From Planctomycetaceae bacterium (GTDB taxonomy: Bacteria > Planctomycetota > Planctomycetia > Pirellulales > Thermoguttaceae), in contig JAITKS010000282.1 in the NCBI GenBank assembly GCA_031278315.1, positions 1 to 5,342 on the forward strand: 5,342 bases of DNA. The letters run 5' to 3'. The position numbers and the translations under genes were made by a program. Shown one piece after another: positions 1-5,100 of the stretch (positions are counted from its first letter, which is position 1; each line of letters opens with the position of its first letter). The notes under the pieces are model-generated. The model was not told the origin of the DNA. It made no database searches and saw only the letters and a program-made list of their open reading frames with translations.

Positions 1-537
1 CCGGCAATCATTTCGACAAATGGTTGCCAAGTGACTTAGTATGGTTTGAAAACTTTCCACCCGATGTTCTCCCGATTCGATTTCTGTATCGTTTTCGTTT
101 GATGTTATTTTGATTTTGATTTTGGCGTTTCTTGCTTTCTTGGCGGTTGTTTTTTTATTGGGTGTTGCGGTTACAACTGGATTATGGTTGGTTCTTGTTT
201 CGTCTAGGTTTTCGTCGCCAAAAAGATACGCAGCCCGCACTCGCCGGAGATGCCGCACGACATAATATGACAACATACAAATGAAAAAATGATCCCTAAC
301 ACGTTTTTCCAGTAACAGATTATTATGACAAACAACAAAACGTTCATTAGAATAATCATCGGCAGTTACTTCTGACAAAATGCCCTTGAGAATTTGAGAA
401 ATTCTAGCGATTTTTTCAGAACCGAGCGAGGTGATATTATCGAGAGTACGGTATTTTACCTTGCCGCCTTCACGATAAGTTTCGCGAAGGAGGTAGGTCG
501 GAGCAGAATTACGATTAGGAATTTTGGCAACGTGCAT
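1..537 (-). pseudogene. IS1634-type transposase remnant, internally deleted, open at left edge
   Basis: One minus-strand frame is open from 537 to the window edge (179 codons). The N-terminus (MHVAKIPNRNSAP, then LLRETYREGGKVKYRTLDNI) matches the start of IS1634/IS4-like transposases as I remember them. Residues about 54-79 (EVTADDYSNERFVVCHN) resemble the middle of that family. From about residue 78, KRVRDHFFICMLSYYV, a Lys/Thr-rich linker and a final SFQTILSHLATICRN resemble its C-terminus. Full-length members are about 550-600 residues, so hundreds of residues are missing, including the segments that carry the DDE catalytic acids. The frame is nevertheless intact, with no stop or frameshift. 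I chose the ATG at 537 by family alignment; in-frame ATGs at 558 and 555 are alternatives, and none has a Shine-Dalgarno sequence. It is probably a non-functional relic. No terminal inverted repeats could be assigned. The family call is from memory, with good confidence for the two ends and less for the middle block. Confidence 0.75.
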
Positions 538-584
538 GGTTCTATTATGACTCATCATCAATATTTATCAATAGTACAATAGTA

Positions 585-605
585 GTGTAAAAAATATTGT
601 TACAC
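585..605. repeat. Short AT-rich inverted repeat upstream of the transposase remnant
   Basis: GTGTAA (585-590) and TTACAC (600-605) form a 6-bp stem around a 9-nt loop, about 27 bases upstream of the first possible transposase start. It could be a trace of the element's end or chance in AT-rich DNA; there is no second element end to compare it with. Confidence 0.3.
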
Positions 606-743
606 GGCTACATTGTTCAAATCAAAATTCGATGTATCTCCTGAATAAATTAACTTAAAACAAAAAAATAAGACAATTTTATCTGGAACTTCGGATTAAA
701 AAATAAAGCAAACTAATCACTAATATTGAGACAATATACGATC

Positions 744-823
744 GCCCTTTCAGGGCTTCGGTTTGACGGGGACTTTTACCCGCCCCGCTGGGGCGGGCTA
801 TAATCCTGTTGCCCTTTCAGGGC
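744..823. repeat. Three-hairpin palindromic repeat element (copy 1)
   Basis: GCCCTTTCAGGGC occurs twice, at 744-756 and 811-823. Each copy is a 5-bp stem closing a TTC loop. Between them, CCCGCCCC (779-786) and GGGGCGGG (790-797) form a perfect 8-bp stem with a GCT loop. From that stem a 13-nt linker beginning CTATAAT leads to the third hairpin. The element is strikingly GC-rich against its AT-rich surroundings. The element at 3167-3232 has the same layout. I recall similar palindromes between genes in planctomycete genomes, but I could not check this. Confidence 0.8.
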
Positions 824-871
824 GATTCTAGTTTTATCCGTGAACGGTCACCTTTTTCGTTACAAAAAATA

Positions 872-919
872 AAACCGAATTTTAAAGTACAATGAGTACA
901 TATTACAAATTACAAAATC
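872..919 (+). repeat. Dispersed AT-rich repeat, inverted copy at 5052-5100
   Basis: About 48 bases beginning AAACCGAATTTTAAAGT and ending ATATTACAAATTACAAAATC. They align to the reverse complement of 5052-5100 with roughly nine mismatches and one gap by hand count, including an uninterrupted 15-base match (ATATTACAAATTACA). This copy runs directly into the repeat at 909-975; the other copy lies in the leader of the efflux adaptor. Confidence 0.65.
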
Positions 920-975
920 ATCTTTCTCTGTGTTCGCTGTGTTCTCTGTGGTTAATAAAAAAAAAATAAGGTTGG
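909..975 (+). repeat. 67-bp dispersed repeat, inverted partner at 3063-3120
   Basis: The segment starts ATTACAAAATCAT, contains the 9-nt units CTGTGTTCG (928-936) and CTGTGTTCT (937-945) followed by CTGTGG, then GGTTAATAAAAA and ends AATAAGGTTGG. Its reverse complement reappears at 3063-3120 with only a few substitutions and one 9-nt unit fewer. The length difference of 67 against 58 bases equals one unit. Confidence 0.85.
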
Positions 976-1035
976 TGAAAAAAGAATTTAAAACCTTTGA
1001 AAAAAATATCACCGAAAGATTACGTTTATTCTGTA

Positions 1036-1080
1036 ACGTAGAAACACAACGTAGAGACACAATGTATTGTGTCTCTACGT
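1036..1080. repeat. Perfect 15-bp-arm palindrome with a partial tandem copy of one arm
   Basis: ACGTAGAGACACAAT (1049-1063) and its exact reverse complement (1066-1080) flank a central GT. Just before it, ACGTAGAAACACAA (1036-1049) is a one-mismatch direct copy of the left arm. The palindrome lies 33 bases past the stop codon of the membrane-protein gene. It could stop or stabilise that transcript, but the minus-strand side has no good uridine run; the T-rich stretch lies on the plus-strand side (1085-1097), so a terminator for this gene is not well supported. It looks more like a mobile intergenic palindrome. Confidence 0.8.
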
Positions 1081-1113
1081 ATCAATTTTATTTTTTTGCA
1101 GCCTTAGCAGGAA

Positions 1114-1860
1114 TCAGTCACTTTGAGATGCCATGAATAGTTGTAAGACATACCAAAATAACAAAACAATAGATGCAAATAATGCAAGTGCAGCAGCAAC
1201 ATGTTGAGTTGTACGATAATGATGTAATATATTTGATGTGTAATATAAAATATAACCGCAAGCGAGTGCTATTCCGAAGTACATCAAAATTGGGCCTATT
1301 GAGAATCCGAAAACTGGGCAAAATATTATTGCACCTAGTAAAACAAATCCGCCGAAAAACAGTATTACTCGTAAAAATGAAAAGTCTGTTCGTGTTAAGA
1401 ATACTGCTAATGTCATCAAGGTGAAAAGACCGCCTGTAGCGATTCCTGCTGACATAATCAAATTTGTACCCTGACCGCTAAAATATATAGCAAGCCAAAG
1501 TAACGGCAGAAGTATTATTGATTGAGCAGCGATATACAATCCTAAACCAAGATGCTGCATCGCCGAGCTTGTTGAATTGTTTGCCCAGTAATTAGCTAAT
1601 GCGCTAACTCCCATAAAAAGGATAAGAACAACTATCCAACTTAATCGTGATTGGACCATTAATTGGATCAATCCTTCGGCATTGACCGTGTTTAACAACA
1701 CAAATTCGATTCCAATCAATGCGAAAATCGAACCAAGTACATACAGATACGTTTTTGTAATAAAACTAATACGGGCATCTGCCTCCGCAAATTCTACAGA
1801 CAAGTCGCGGCTATCGTAATTGTTAGCTGTTCCGTAATTAGTAAAGTTATTTTGACTCAT
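1114..1860 (-). CDS. Bax inhibitor-1/YccA-family (TMBIM) integral membrane protein
   Basis: A 248-residue inner-membrane protein of the Bax inhibitor-1 family, whose characterised members are proton-sensitive calcium leak channels or modulators of membrane proteases; the role here is unknown. After a polar Asn/Asp/Glu-rich N-terminus (residues 1-35) come seven hydrophobic segments at about 36-56, 73-91, 103-126, 134-154, 162-181, 185-207 and 221-242. Family landmarks are the LTRTDFSFLR stretch before helix 5 and the ILYYTSNILHHYRT motif after helix 6. By my alignment to Bacillus YetJ, the two conserved acidic residues of the C-terminal pore sensor are Tyr207 and Ser230 here. The ATG at 1860 is preferred because AAAGGAGG lies six bases upstream; a TTG two codons earlier abuts that site and cannot be served by it. 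The gene is transcribed divergently from the TPR-like gene and looks monocistronic. Confidence 0.9.
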   Translation of the reverse strand: MSQNNFTNYGTANNYDSRDLSVEFAEADARISFITKTYLYVLGSIFALIGIEFVLLNTVNAEGLIQLMVQSRLSWIVVLILFMGVSALANYWANNSTSSAMQHLGLGLYIAAQSIILLPLLWLAIYFSGQGTNLIMSAGIATGGLFTLMTLAVFLTRTDFSFLRVILFFGGFVLLGAIIFCPVFGFSIGPILMYFGIALACGYILYYTSNILHHYRTTQHVAAALALFASIVLLFWYVLQLFMASQSD

Positions 1861-1866
1861 TGACAA

Positions 1867-1874
1867 CCTCCTTT
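1867..1874 (-). promoter_or_regulatory. Shine-Dalgarno site that decides the Bax inhibitor-1-like start
   Basis: Read on the minus strand, AAAGGAGG ends six bases before the ATG at 1860. A TTG at 1866-1864 would extend the frame by two codons, but it starts immediately after the Shine-Dalgarno sequence with no spacer, so it is excluded. Confidence 0.85.
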
Positions 1875-1894
1875 ACAAGTTGAGTTTTTTGAAT

Positions 1895-1938
1895 ACGCTT
1901 ATGTATGACACATGTCATACTACACAATTTGTAAGCGT
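1895..1938. promoter_or_regulatory. Nested inverted repeats in the divergent promoter region (operator-like)
   Basis: An inner 18-bp inverted repeat, GTATGAC (1903-1909), ACAT, GTCATAC (1914-1920), lies inside an outer pair ACGCTTA (1895-1901) and TAAGCGT (1932-1938). The site is 35-78 bases upstream of the Bax inhibitor-1-like ATG and about 95-138 bases upstream of the divergent TPR-like gene, a usual place for a dimeric repressor or activator site. It may instead fold as a hairpin in the membrane-protein leader. I could not place convincing -35/-10 boxes, and no regulator gene is nearby to name. Confidence 0.5.
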
Positions 1939-2032
1939 TATGTAAAATTTTAACACAATAGTACTGTCATGCAATCCCCTCCGGTATTACTTTTAAGATT
2001 AAATTTTATTCAACCTATAAAACCAAACTCAC

Positions 2033-2989
2033 ATGAAAAGACGAGATTTATTAAAAACAGTATCTTTAATTTTATCTGTTCCGTTTTGTATGTTATCGGT
2101 TTATTCTGCCGAGCAGCCCGATGAAATTTCGGTTGCTGATAATCTGTTCAACAAAAGTGAATTTTTCAAATCACGTGAAATATACAGAAAAATCCGTAAC
2201 ATATATGCGAAATCAAATCAACTCGGCAAATGGAAATATTGTACTGTACAAATAATCCGATGTTCGCGGCAACTTGCTGATTTGTCGGCTGCAACAGATG
2301 AATATTTTCAATATTGTAAAATAGTTCCAATTGCTCCGCTTGAGTTTATTCCTATAAATTGGTTGACCTCAAGTGCGTTTCTGCCGAATACTAAACCTGA
2401 TCCGCAAGTATCTTTTAATATTCTTCGGCAGAGTTCAATATCGAATCTAAATCCTGCTGTAGAATTATTGGCTTCGACTGTTTTGGCGGCGAGTCTTGAT
2501 CATTCTTTTCGCAATATCGGATTACATCATTTGCGAAAATTAGCAGCAATGCAAAACGATTCAGAATCGAATAACGCGGACAATAATAATAAATCAACTG
2601 CAGAATCAAATAAACAAACAGAGTTGATGAATAATCTTTCGCATAATGTCATGTTGATTGCAGACGCCGTGTTGTGGAAAGAACGGATTCCAACTTTGCG
2701 CAACGAAAAAGAACTCGTTTCAATGCGGCGTTTGTTAGAAAAGATTCCGTTACAATTTCGCGCCGGTGCATTTTTCTTGTTCGGCAGAGCGGAAGCACAA
2801 GTCGGATTGTTGGAAGAAGCTGTTATATCGATGATGAAAATTCCTATTCAATATAAAGAAGATACTGTATTAGTTTTAAGTTCTTTATTAGAATCGGCGA
2901 AGTTATTAGATAAACTCAACCGAAAAAAACAAGCTGAACAACTACGAAACGAAGCAAAAGAATTAAGAAAATCAGTTACCATTCAATAG
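2033..2989 (+). CDS. Exported TPR-like helical protein of unknown function
   Basis: A 318-residue protein that begins MKRRDLLK followed by a hydrophobic stretch (about 9-25), with likely cleavage after Ser25 or Ala26. The twin arginines at residues 3-4 with LLK give a Tat-like signal, though Sec export is possible. The mature part is mainly helical. Residues about 35-80 look like a TPR-type helix pair (LFNKSEFFKSREIYRKI). Residues 174-197 are a polar linker rich in Asn, Ser, Asp and Glu. Residues about 237-315 form further TPR-like helices (RAGAFFLFGRAEAQVGLLEEA), ending in a Lys/Arg/Glu-rich helix. The layout resembles planctomycete secreted TPR proteins that I recall but cannot name; a scaffold role in the cell envelope is only a guess. 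The ATG at 2033 is the first after an in-frame TAA at 2018-2020, and it has no Shine-Dalgarno sequence, unlike the two other intact genes. It converges on the adaptor gene. Confidence 0.8.
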   Translation: MKRRDLLKTVSLILSVPFCMLSVYSAEQPDEISVADNLFNKSEFFKSREIYRKIRNIYAKSNQLGKWKYCTVQIIRCSRQLADLSAATDEYFQYCKIVPIAPLEFIPINWLTSSAFLPNTKPDPQVSFNILRQSSISNLNPAVELLASTVLAASLDHSFRNIGLHHLRKLAAMQNDSESNNADNNNKSTAESNKQTELMNNLSHNVMLIADAVLWKERIPTLRNEKELVSMRRLLEKIPLQFRAGAFFLFGRAEAQVGLLEEAVISMMKIPIQYKEDTVLVLSSLLESAKLLDKLNRKKQAEQLRNEAKELRKSVTIQ

Positions 2990-3017
2990 TGTTATATTTT
3001 TCGTAATATAAAAGGTG

Positions 3018-3038
3018 AAATATATCAGTGGAATTTTT
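3018..3038 (+). repeat. TATATCAGTG short dispersed repeat, copy 1
   Basis: AAATATATCAGTGGAATTTTT recurs inverted at 3293-3320, where the minus strand reads TTTCGTAATATATCAGCGGA and then a T-rich run. The upstream TTTCGTAAT is also shared by both copies (2999-3007 here). A third core, TAATATATCAGTG, lies at 5235-5247. The pair encloses almost the whole spacer between the convergent genes. Confidence 0.5.
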
Positions 3039-3062
3039 CAAGGGTGTCAAATTTATTTTTAG

Positions 3063-3120
3063 CCAACCTTATTTTATTTTTATTAACCACAGAGGACACA
3101 AAGAAATATGATTTTGTAAT
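3063..3120 (-). repeat. 58-bp inverted partner of the 909-975 repeat
   Basis: Read on the minus strand it begins ATTACAAAATCATATTTC, continues TTTGTGTCCTCTGTGG and ends AATAAGGTTGG. It matches 909-975 almost base for base except for one missing 9-nt unit. The two copies face each other across the membrane-protein and TPR-like genes. Confidence 0.85.
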
Positions 3121-3166
3121 TTTAGATTTTAAATTTTAGATTTTGTGTTAATTTATCCATTTGATT

Positions 3167-3232
3167 CCGTGTGTGGTGAGTACACCACGCACGGCTATAT
3201 TGGAGATACCCCTTCGGGGTGTGATAATCTCC
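3167..3232. repeat. Multi-hairpin palindromic repeat element (copy 2)
   Basis: CCGTGTGTGGTG (3167-3178) and CACCACGCACGG (3183-3194) form a 12-bp stem with one G-T wobble and an AGTA loop. A 13-nt linker beginning CTATATT leads to the hairpin ACCCC-TTC-GGGGT (3208-3220). An outer pair GGAGAT (3202-3207) and ATCTCC (3227-3232) extends this second hairpin around an internal bulge. Stem, 13-nt CTATA linker and 13-nt TTC-loop hairpin follow the same order as in 779-823, although the stem sequences differ. Its place between convergent genes would suit a bidirectional transcript end. Confidence 0.75.
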
Positions 3233-3240
3233 GCATGCGA

Positions 3241-3275
3241 ACTAACCATTAACCACTAACCACTAACCACTATCC
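3241..3275 (+). repeat. Five tandem ACTAACC heptamers
   Basis: Five adjacent 7-base units: ACTAACC, ATTAACC, ACTAACC, ACTAACC and ACTATCC. Three are identical, and the first variant and the last unit each differ by one base. It is a simple tandem array with no spacers, adjoining the palindrome CGCATGCG (3232-3239). No function is evident. Confidence 0.8.
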
Positions 3276-3334
3276 TGTTTATCTTGTCAAAAAAAATATT
3301 CCGCTGATATATTACGAAATTCCCTTTTATTATT

Positions 3335-4906
3335 TTAATGTTCAGCGCAGCAGCCTTCGCCTAGATTACTTCGCAGAAGATGTGAAAGTAATACGTTACT
3401 TCCTTTTGTAACAACGACTTCTCCGGGCAATGCGCCGGCTAGGATTTCTACTTTATTGCCGTTTTTCGCTCCGAGCCGAACTTGACGGACATGAAAAATT
3501 TTAGGTGCATCTGACTTAAAATAATTTTTGTCGCGAATAAAAATATATTGTGAATCGGCAGTTGATTGAATAGCTTCTTGCGGTATGACCAATGCGTTTG
3601 GTTCTTCACGAAGTACGATATATCCGGTGCCGAATGTTTTATCTCGTAGTAAACCGTCTTTATTTTCGACTTCTGCCCGTACTTTTAATGTTCGTGATTT
3701 AACATCGACAGACGGACTAATCCATGAAATCACACCATTTATTTTTTGGTTATCGTTATCAGAAACAAATTTTACGGGCAATCCTTTTTTAATATATTGA
3801 ACATCTTCTTGTCTAACATTTAGCATAATCCATAATTTACTAGGGTCGCTTACTGTCAAGAGCGGTTTAGCAGTATCGACAAATGTTCCTAAAACGATTT
3901 CAGACGACACAATTTCGCCGTCGAAAGGGGCGAAAATCGGCAACAAATTTCCGCTTCGTGAAAGCGGCGGTAATTTCGCAACAATTTCATCGGGGATACC
4001 GAGAAATTGTAATTTCGACGCTAAAATCTTCGGATCGTCGGAATCTTTAATTTCGGGCAAAACGAAACCTAGATTTGCCAGAAATTGCTGTGTTGAAAGT
4101 AATGCAACTTCAGCTTCTTGTAGGGAAGCTTCGGCTTCAAGGATTTCGCGTTTAGTTACGGCTCCAGTTGAGACAAGAGGAGTCAAGCGTACAACGTTAT
4201 CTTTTTGTAATCTTATTTGTACGATATTTTTCAAAAATTCAGACTTGAATTGACCAACTTGAGAGGCGTCGATGAGTGCAAGGATGTCGCCTTTTACAAC
4301 GTGATCTCCGATATTTTTAAGAACGATTGAAACTGTACCCGGAATTTTAGATGACAGCAATGCAACTCGATTCGGATCAAAAATGAGTTCGCCGTTGGTT
4401 GTGATCGTTTCGGTAACGTGTGATTCGGTAACAACATCGACTCCGATTCCAGATTTCGTAACGCTATCAATTGTTGCGAACTGAACGCGTTTTGAGTGCA
4501 GCGAATCGATTGGATTATTTCCGCGGCGTTTAAGTAATGTGATAGCTGAAGTTGTATTATATTTTGGTAATTTGGGTTCGCCGTTTATTTGTGCGAGTTC
4601 GGGGTGATGAATAACGCATTCGGCTACTCCGTGTTCGTTGCAAAAACCGAATTCTGTTGCTTTGGGCAACAAATCGGTTTTACATTCAACGCATTTTGAT
4701 TCTTGGACGAGGTGATCCGAGCACCAATCGCTGATAGTTGTTATACTGTTTCCGGTCAATTTAGAAAACTTTGGCATTGTCCAGCTGGTGTTATGACCGA
4801 TATAAATTGTTATTGCAATCAGTAGGAAAACGATAGCATTTGGAATTACTGCTAAAACTTTTTGCAGTCGGCTTTGAGGTTTATTTTGTTCTATTGTATT
4901 TGACAT
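3335..4906 (-). CDS. RND efflux periplasmic adaptor (HlyD/CusB-CzcB-like) with Cys/His-rich metal-binding ends
   Basis: A 523-residue membrane-fusion protein, the periplasmic link between an RND pump and an outer-membrane channel, probably for heavy-metal export. A cytoplasmic tail and one membrane anchor (about 17-37) precede a Cys/His-rich domain with Cys62, His65, Cys72, Cys75, Cys89, His92, Cys97, His100 and His101, which suggests metal ligation. Then come the family modules: first half of the lipoyl-like barrel (about 180-212, KIPGTVSIVLKNIGDHVVKG), a helical hairpin (about 213-280), second barrel half (about 322-352, FAPFDGEIVSSEIVLG), beta-barrel (about 355-432) and a membrane-proximal domain (about 437-505). 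The protein ends in GEGCCAEH, another likely metal site. It is longer than Proteobacterial CusB/CzcB (about 400) because of the N-terminal domain. AAAGGAGT seven bases upstream supports the ATG at 4906. No permease or channel gene adjoins it. Confidence 0.9.
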   Translation of the reverse strand: MSNTIEQNKPQSRLQKVLAVIPNAIVFLLIAITIYIGHNTSWTMPKFSKLTGNSITTISDWCSDHLVQESKCVECKTDLLPKATEFGFCNEHGVAECVIHHPELAQINGEPKLPKYNTTSAITLLKRRGNNPIDSLHSKRVQFATIDSVTKSGIGVDVVTESHVTETITTNGELIFDPNRVALLSSKIPGTVSIVLKNIGDHVVKGDILALIDASQVGQFKSEFLKNIVQIRLQKDNVVRLTPLVSTGAVTKREILEAEASLQEAEVALLSTQQFLANLGFVLPEIKDSDDPKILASKLQFLGIPDEIVAKLPPLSRSGNLLPIFAPFDGEIVSSEIVLGTFVDTAKPLLTVSDPSKLWIMLNVRQEDVQYIKKGLPVKFVSDNDNQKINGVISWISPSVDVKSRTLKVRAEVENKDGLLRDKTFGTGYIVLREEPNALVIPQEAIQSTADSQYIFIRDKNYFKSDAPKIFHVRQVRLGAKNGNKVEILAGALPGEVVVTKGSNVLLSHLLRSNLGEGCCAEH

Positions 4907-4912
4907 TTGTAA

Positions 4913-4920
4913 ACTCCTTT
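4913..4920 (-). promoter_or_regulatory. Shine-Dalgarno site of the efflux adaptor gene
   Basis: Read on the minus strand, AAAGGAGT places GGAG seven bases before the ATG at 4906, which fixes this start. Confidence 0.85.
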
Positions 4921-4930
4921 CAAATTTATA

Positions 4931-4943
4931 GCCGTAATACGGC
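4931..4943. promoter_or_regulatory. GCCGT-AAT-ACGGC hairpin just upstream of the adaptor ribosome-binding site
   Basis: GCCGT (4931-4935) pairs with ACGGC (4939-4943) across an AAT loop, ten bases upstream of the ribosome-binding site on the minus strand, in an otherwise AT-rich leader. It could be a regulator's half-site pair or an mRNA structure affecting translation. Read on the plus strand it is followed by GTGA and a run of eight T, which resembles a terminator, but no plus-strand gene precedes it. Confidence 0.4.
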
Positions 4944-4950
4944 GTGATTT

Positions 4951-4972
4951 TTTTTGAATAATTTTTGAATAA
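4951..4972 (+). repeat. 11-bp perfect tandem duplication in the adaptor leader
   Basis: TTTTTGAATAA occurs at 4951-4961 and again at 4962-4972 without a gap. It lies 45-66 bases upstream of the adaptor ATG and may alter promoter or leader spacing. Confidence 0.7.
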
Positions 4973-5009
4973 TTATTGTCACAATTTTCGTAACAATAAT
5001 TTTTTTTTT
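4972..5009 (+). repeat. AT-rich inverted repeat followed by a T-run
   Basis: ATTATTGT (4972-4979) and ACAATAAT (4993-5000) form an 8-bp stem around a 13-nt loop, and T continues to 5009. The shape resembles a plus-strand terminator, but the stem contains only two G/C pairs and no gene precedes it, so a functional terminator is unlikely. Confidence 0.3.
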
Positions 5010-5051
5010 GTAACGATTCAGTAAAATTTTTTAGTGCGGTATTTTTACAAC

Positions 5052-5100
5052 AATTTGTGTAATTTGTAATATATACTTTTCACACTTTAAATTTCGGTAT
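5052..5100 (-). repeat. Inverted copy of the AT-rich repeat at 872-919
   Basis: The minus strand reads ATACCGAAATTTAAAGT and later ATATATTACAAATTACA, matching 872-919 at about four bases in five. It sits about 150-195 bases upstream of the adaptor ATG, so it might include promoter sequence. Confidence 0.65.

Larger units (their letters stand above)
559..1113. other. Repeat-rich intergenic region without a credible gene
   Basis: This stretch of about 550 bases separates the transposase remnant from the membrane-protein gene, both read on the minus strand. It holds a weak AT-rich hairpin at 585-605, a three-hairpin GC-rich element at 744-823, a dispersed AT-rich repeat at 872-919, a repeat at 909-975 with an inverted partner at 3063-3120, and a perfect palindrome at 1049-1080. 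Positions 606-740 are AT-rich and show nothing I can name. The short open frames here run through the repeats and give low-complexity, Phe/Lys-rich peptides without ribosome-binding sites, so I do not call them genes. Confidence 0.7.
2990..3334. other. Repeat-filled spacer between convergent genes
   Basis: This 345-bp gap lies between the 3' ends of the TPR-like gene and the efflux adaptor. It holds a weak 7-bp AT hairpin (2992-3011), an inverted TATATCAG repeat pair, the inverted partner of the 909-975 repeat, AATTTTAGATTTT twice in tandem (3118-3130 and 3132-3144), a multi-hairpin element and a five-unit ACTAACC array. No gene is credible here. The hairpins could end transcription from both sides, but none shows the usual GC stem followed by a T-run. 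Confidence 0.7.

Noticed and set aside
394..582. Plus-strand open frame of 62 codons
   Set aside because: It lies antisense to the transposase remnant, whose protein blocks are recognisable on the minus strand; the plus-strand peptide has no family features.
798..804. TATAAT within CTATAAT as a -10 promoter box
   Set aside because: It is part of the linker of a repeated palindromic element, has no -35 partner at a normal distance outside the GC-rich hairpin, and no plus-strand gene follows.
1049..1080. Rho-independent terminator of the Bax inhibitor-1-like gene
   Set aside because: The stem is strong, but no uridine run follows on the minus strand; it is recorded as a palindromic repeat instead.
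860..1136. Overlapping open frames on both strands (66 and 68 codons)
   Set aside because: Both run through dispersed repeats and the palindrome, give low-complexity peptides and lack ribosome-binding sites.
1118..1424. Open frames on both strands inside the Bax inhibitor-1-like gene
   Set aside because: They overlap a well-supported membrane-protein frame and have no independent start signal or recognisable content.
1861..1866. TTG start two codons upstream of the Bax inhibitor-1-like ATG
   Set aside because: The Shine-Dalgarno sequence ends immediately before this TTG, leaving no spacer, whereas it is six bases from the ATG.
2415..2856. Short frames of about 60 codons, one on each strand, within the TPR-like gene
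   Set aside because: They are shadows of the longer frame, with no ribosome-binding site or domain.
3241..3275. Possible CRISPR or telomere-like array of ACTAACC
   Set aside because: Five adjacent 7-base units without spacers and without associated genes are a simple tandem repeat.
3585..3800. Plus-strand frame of 71 codons opposite the adaptor gene
   Set aside because: It is antisense to the conserved adaptor barrel region and has no coding signature of its own.
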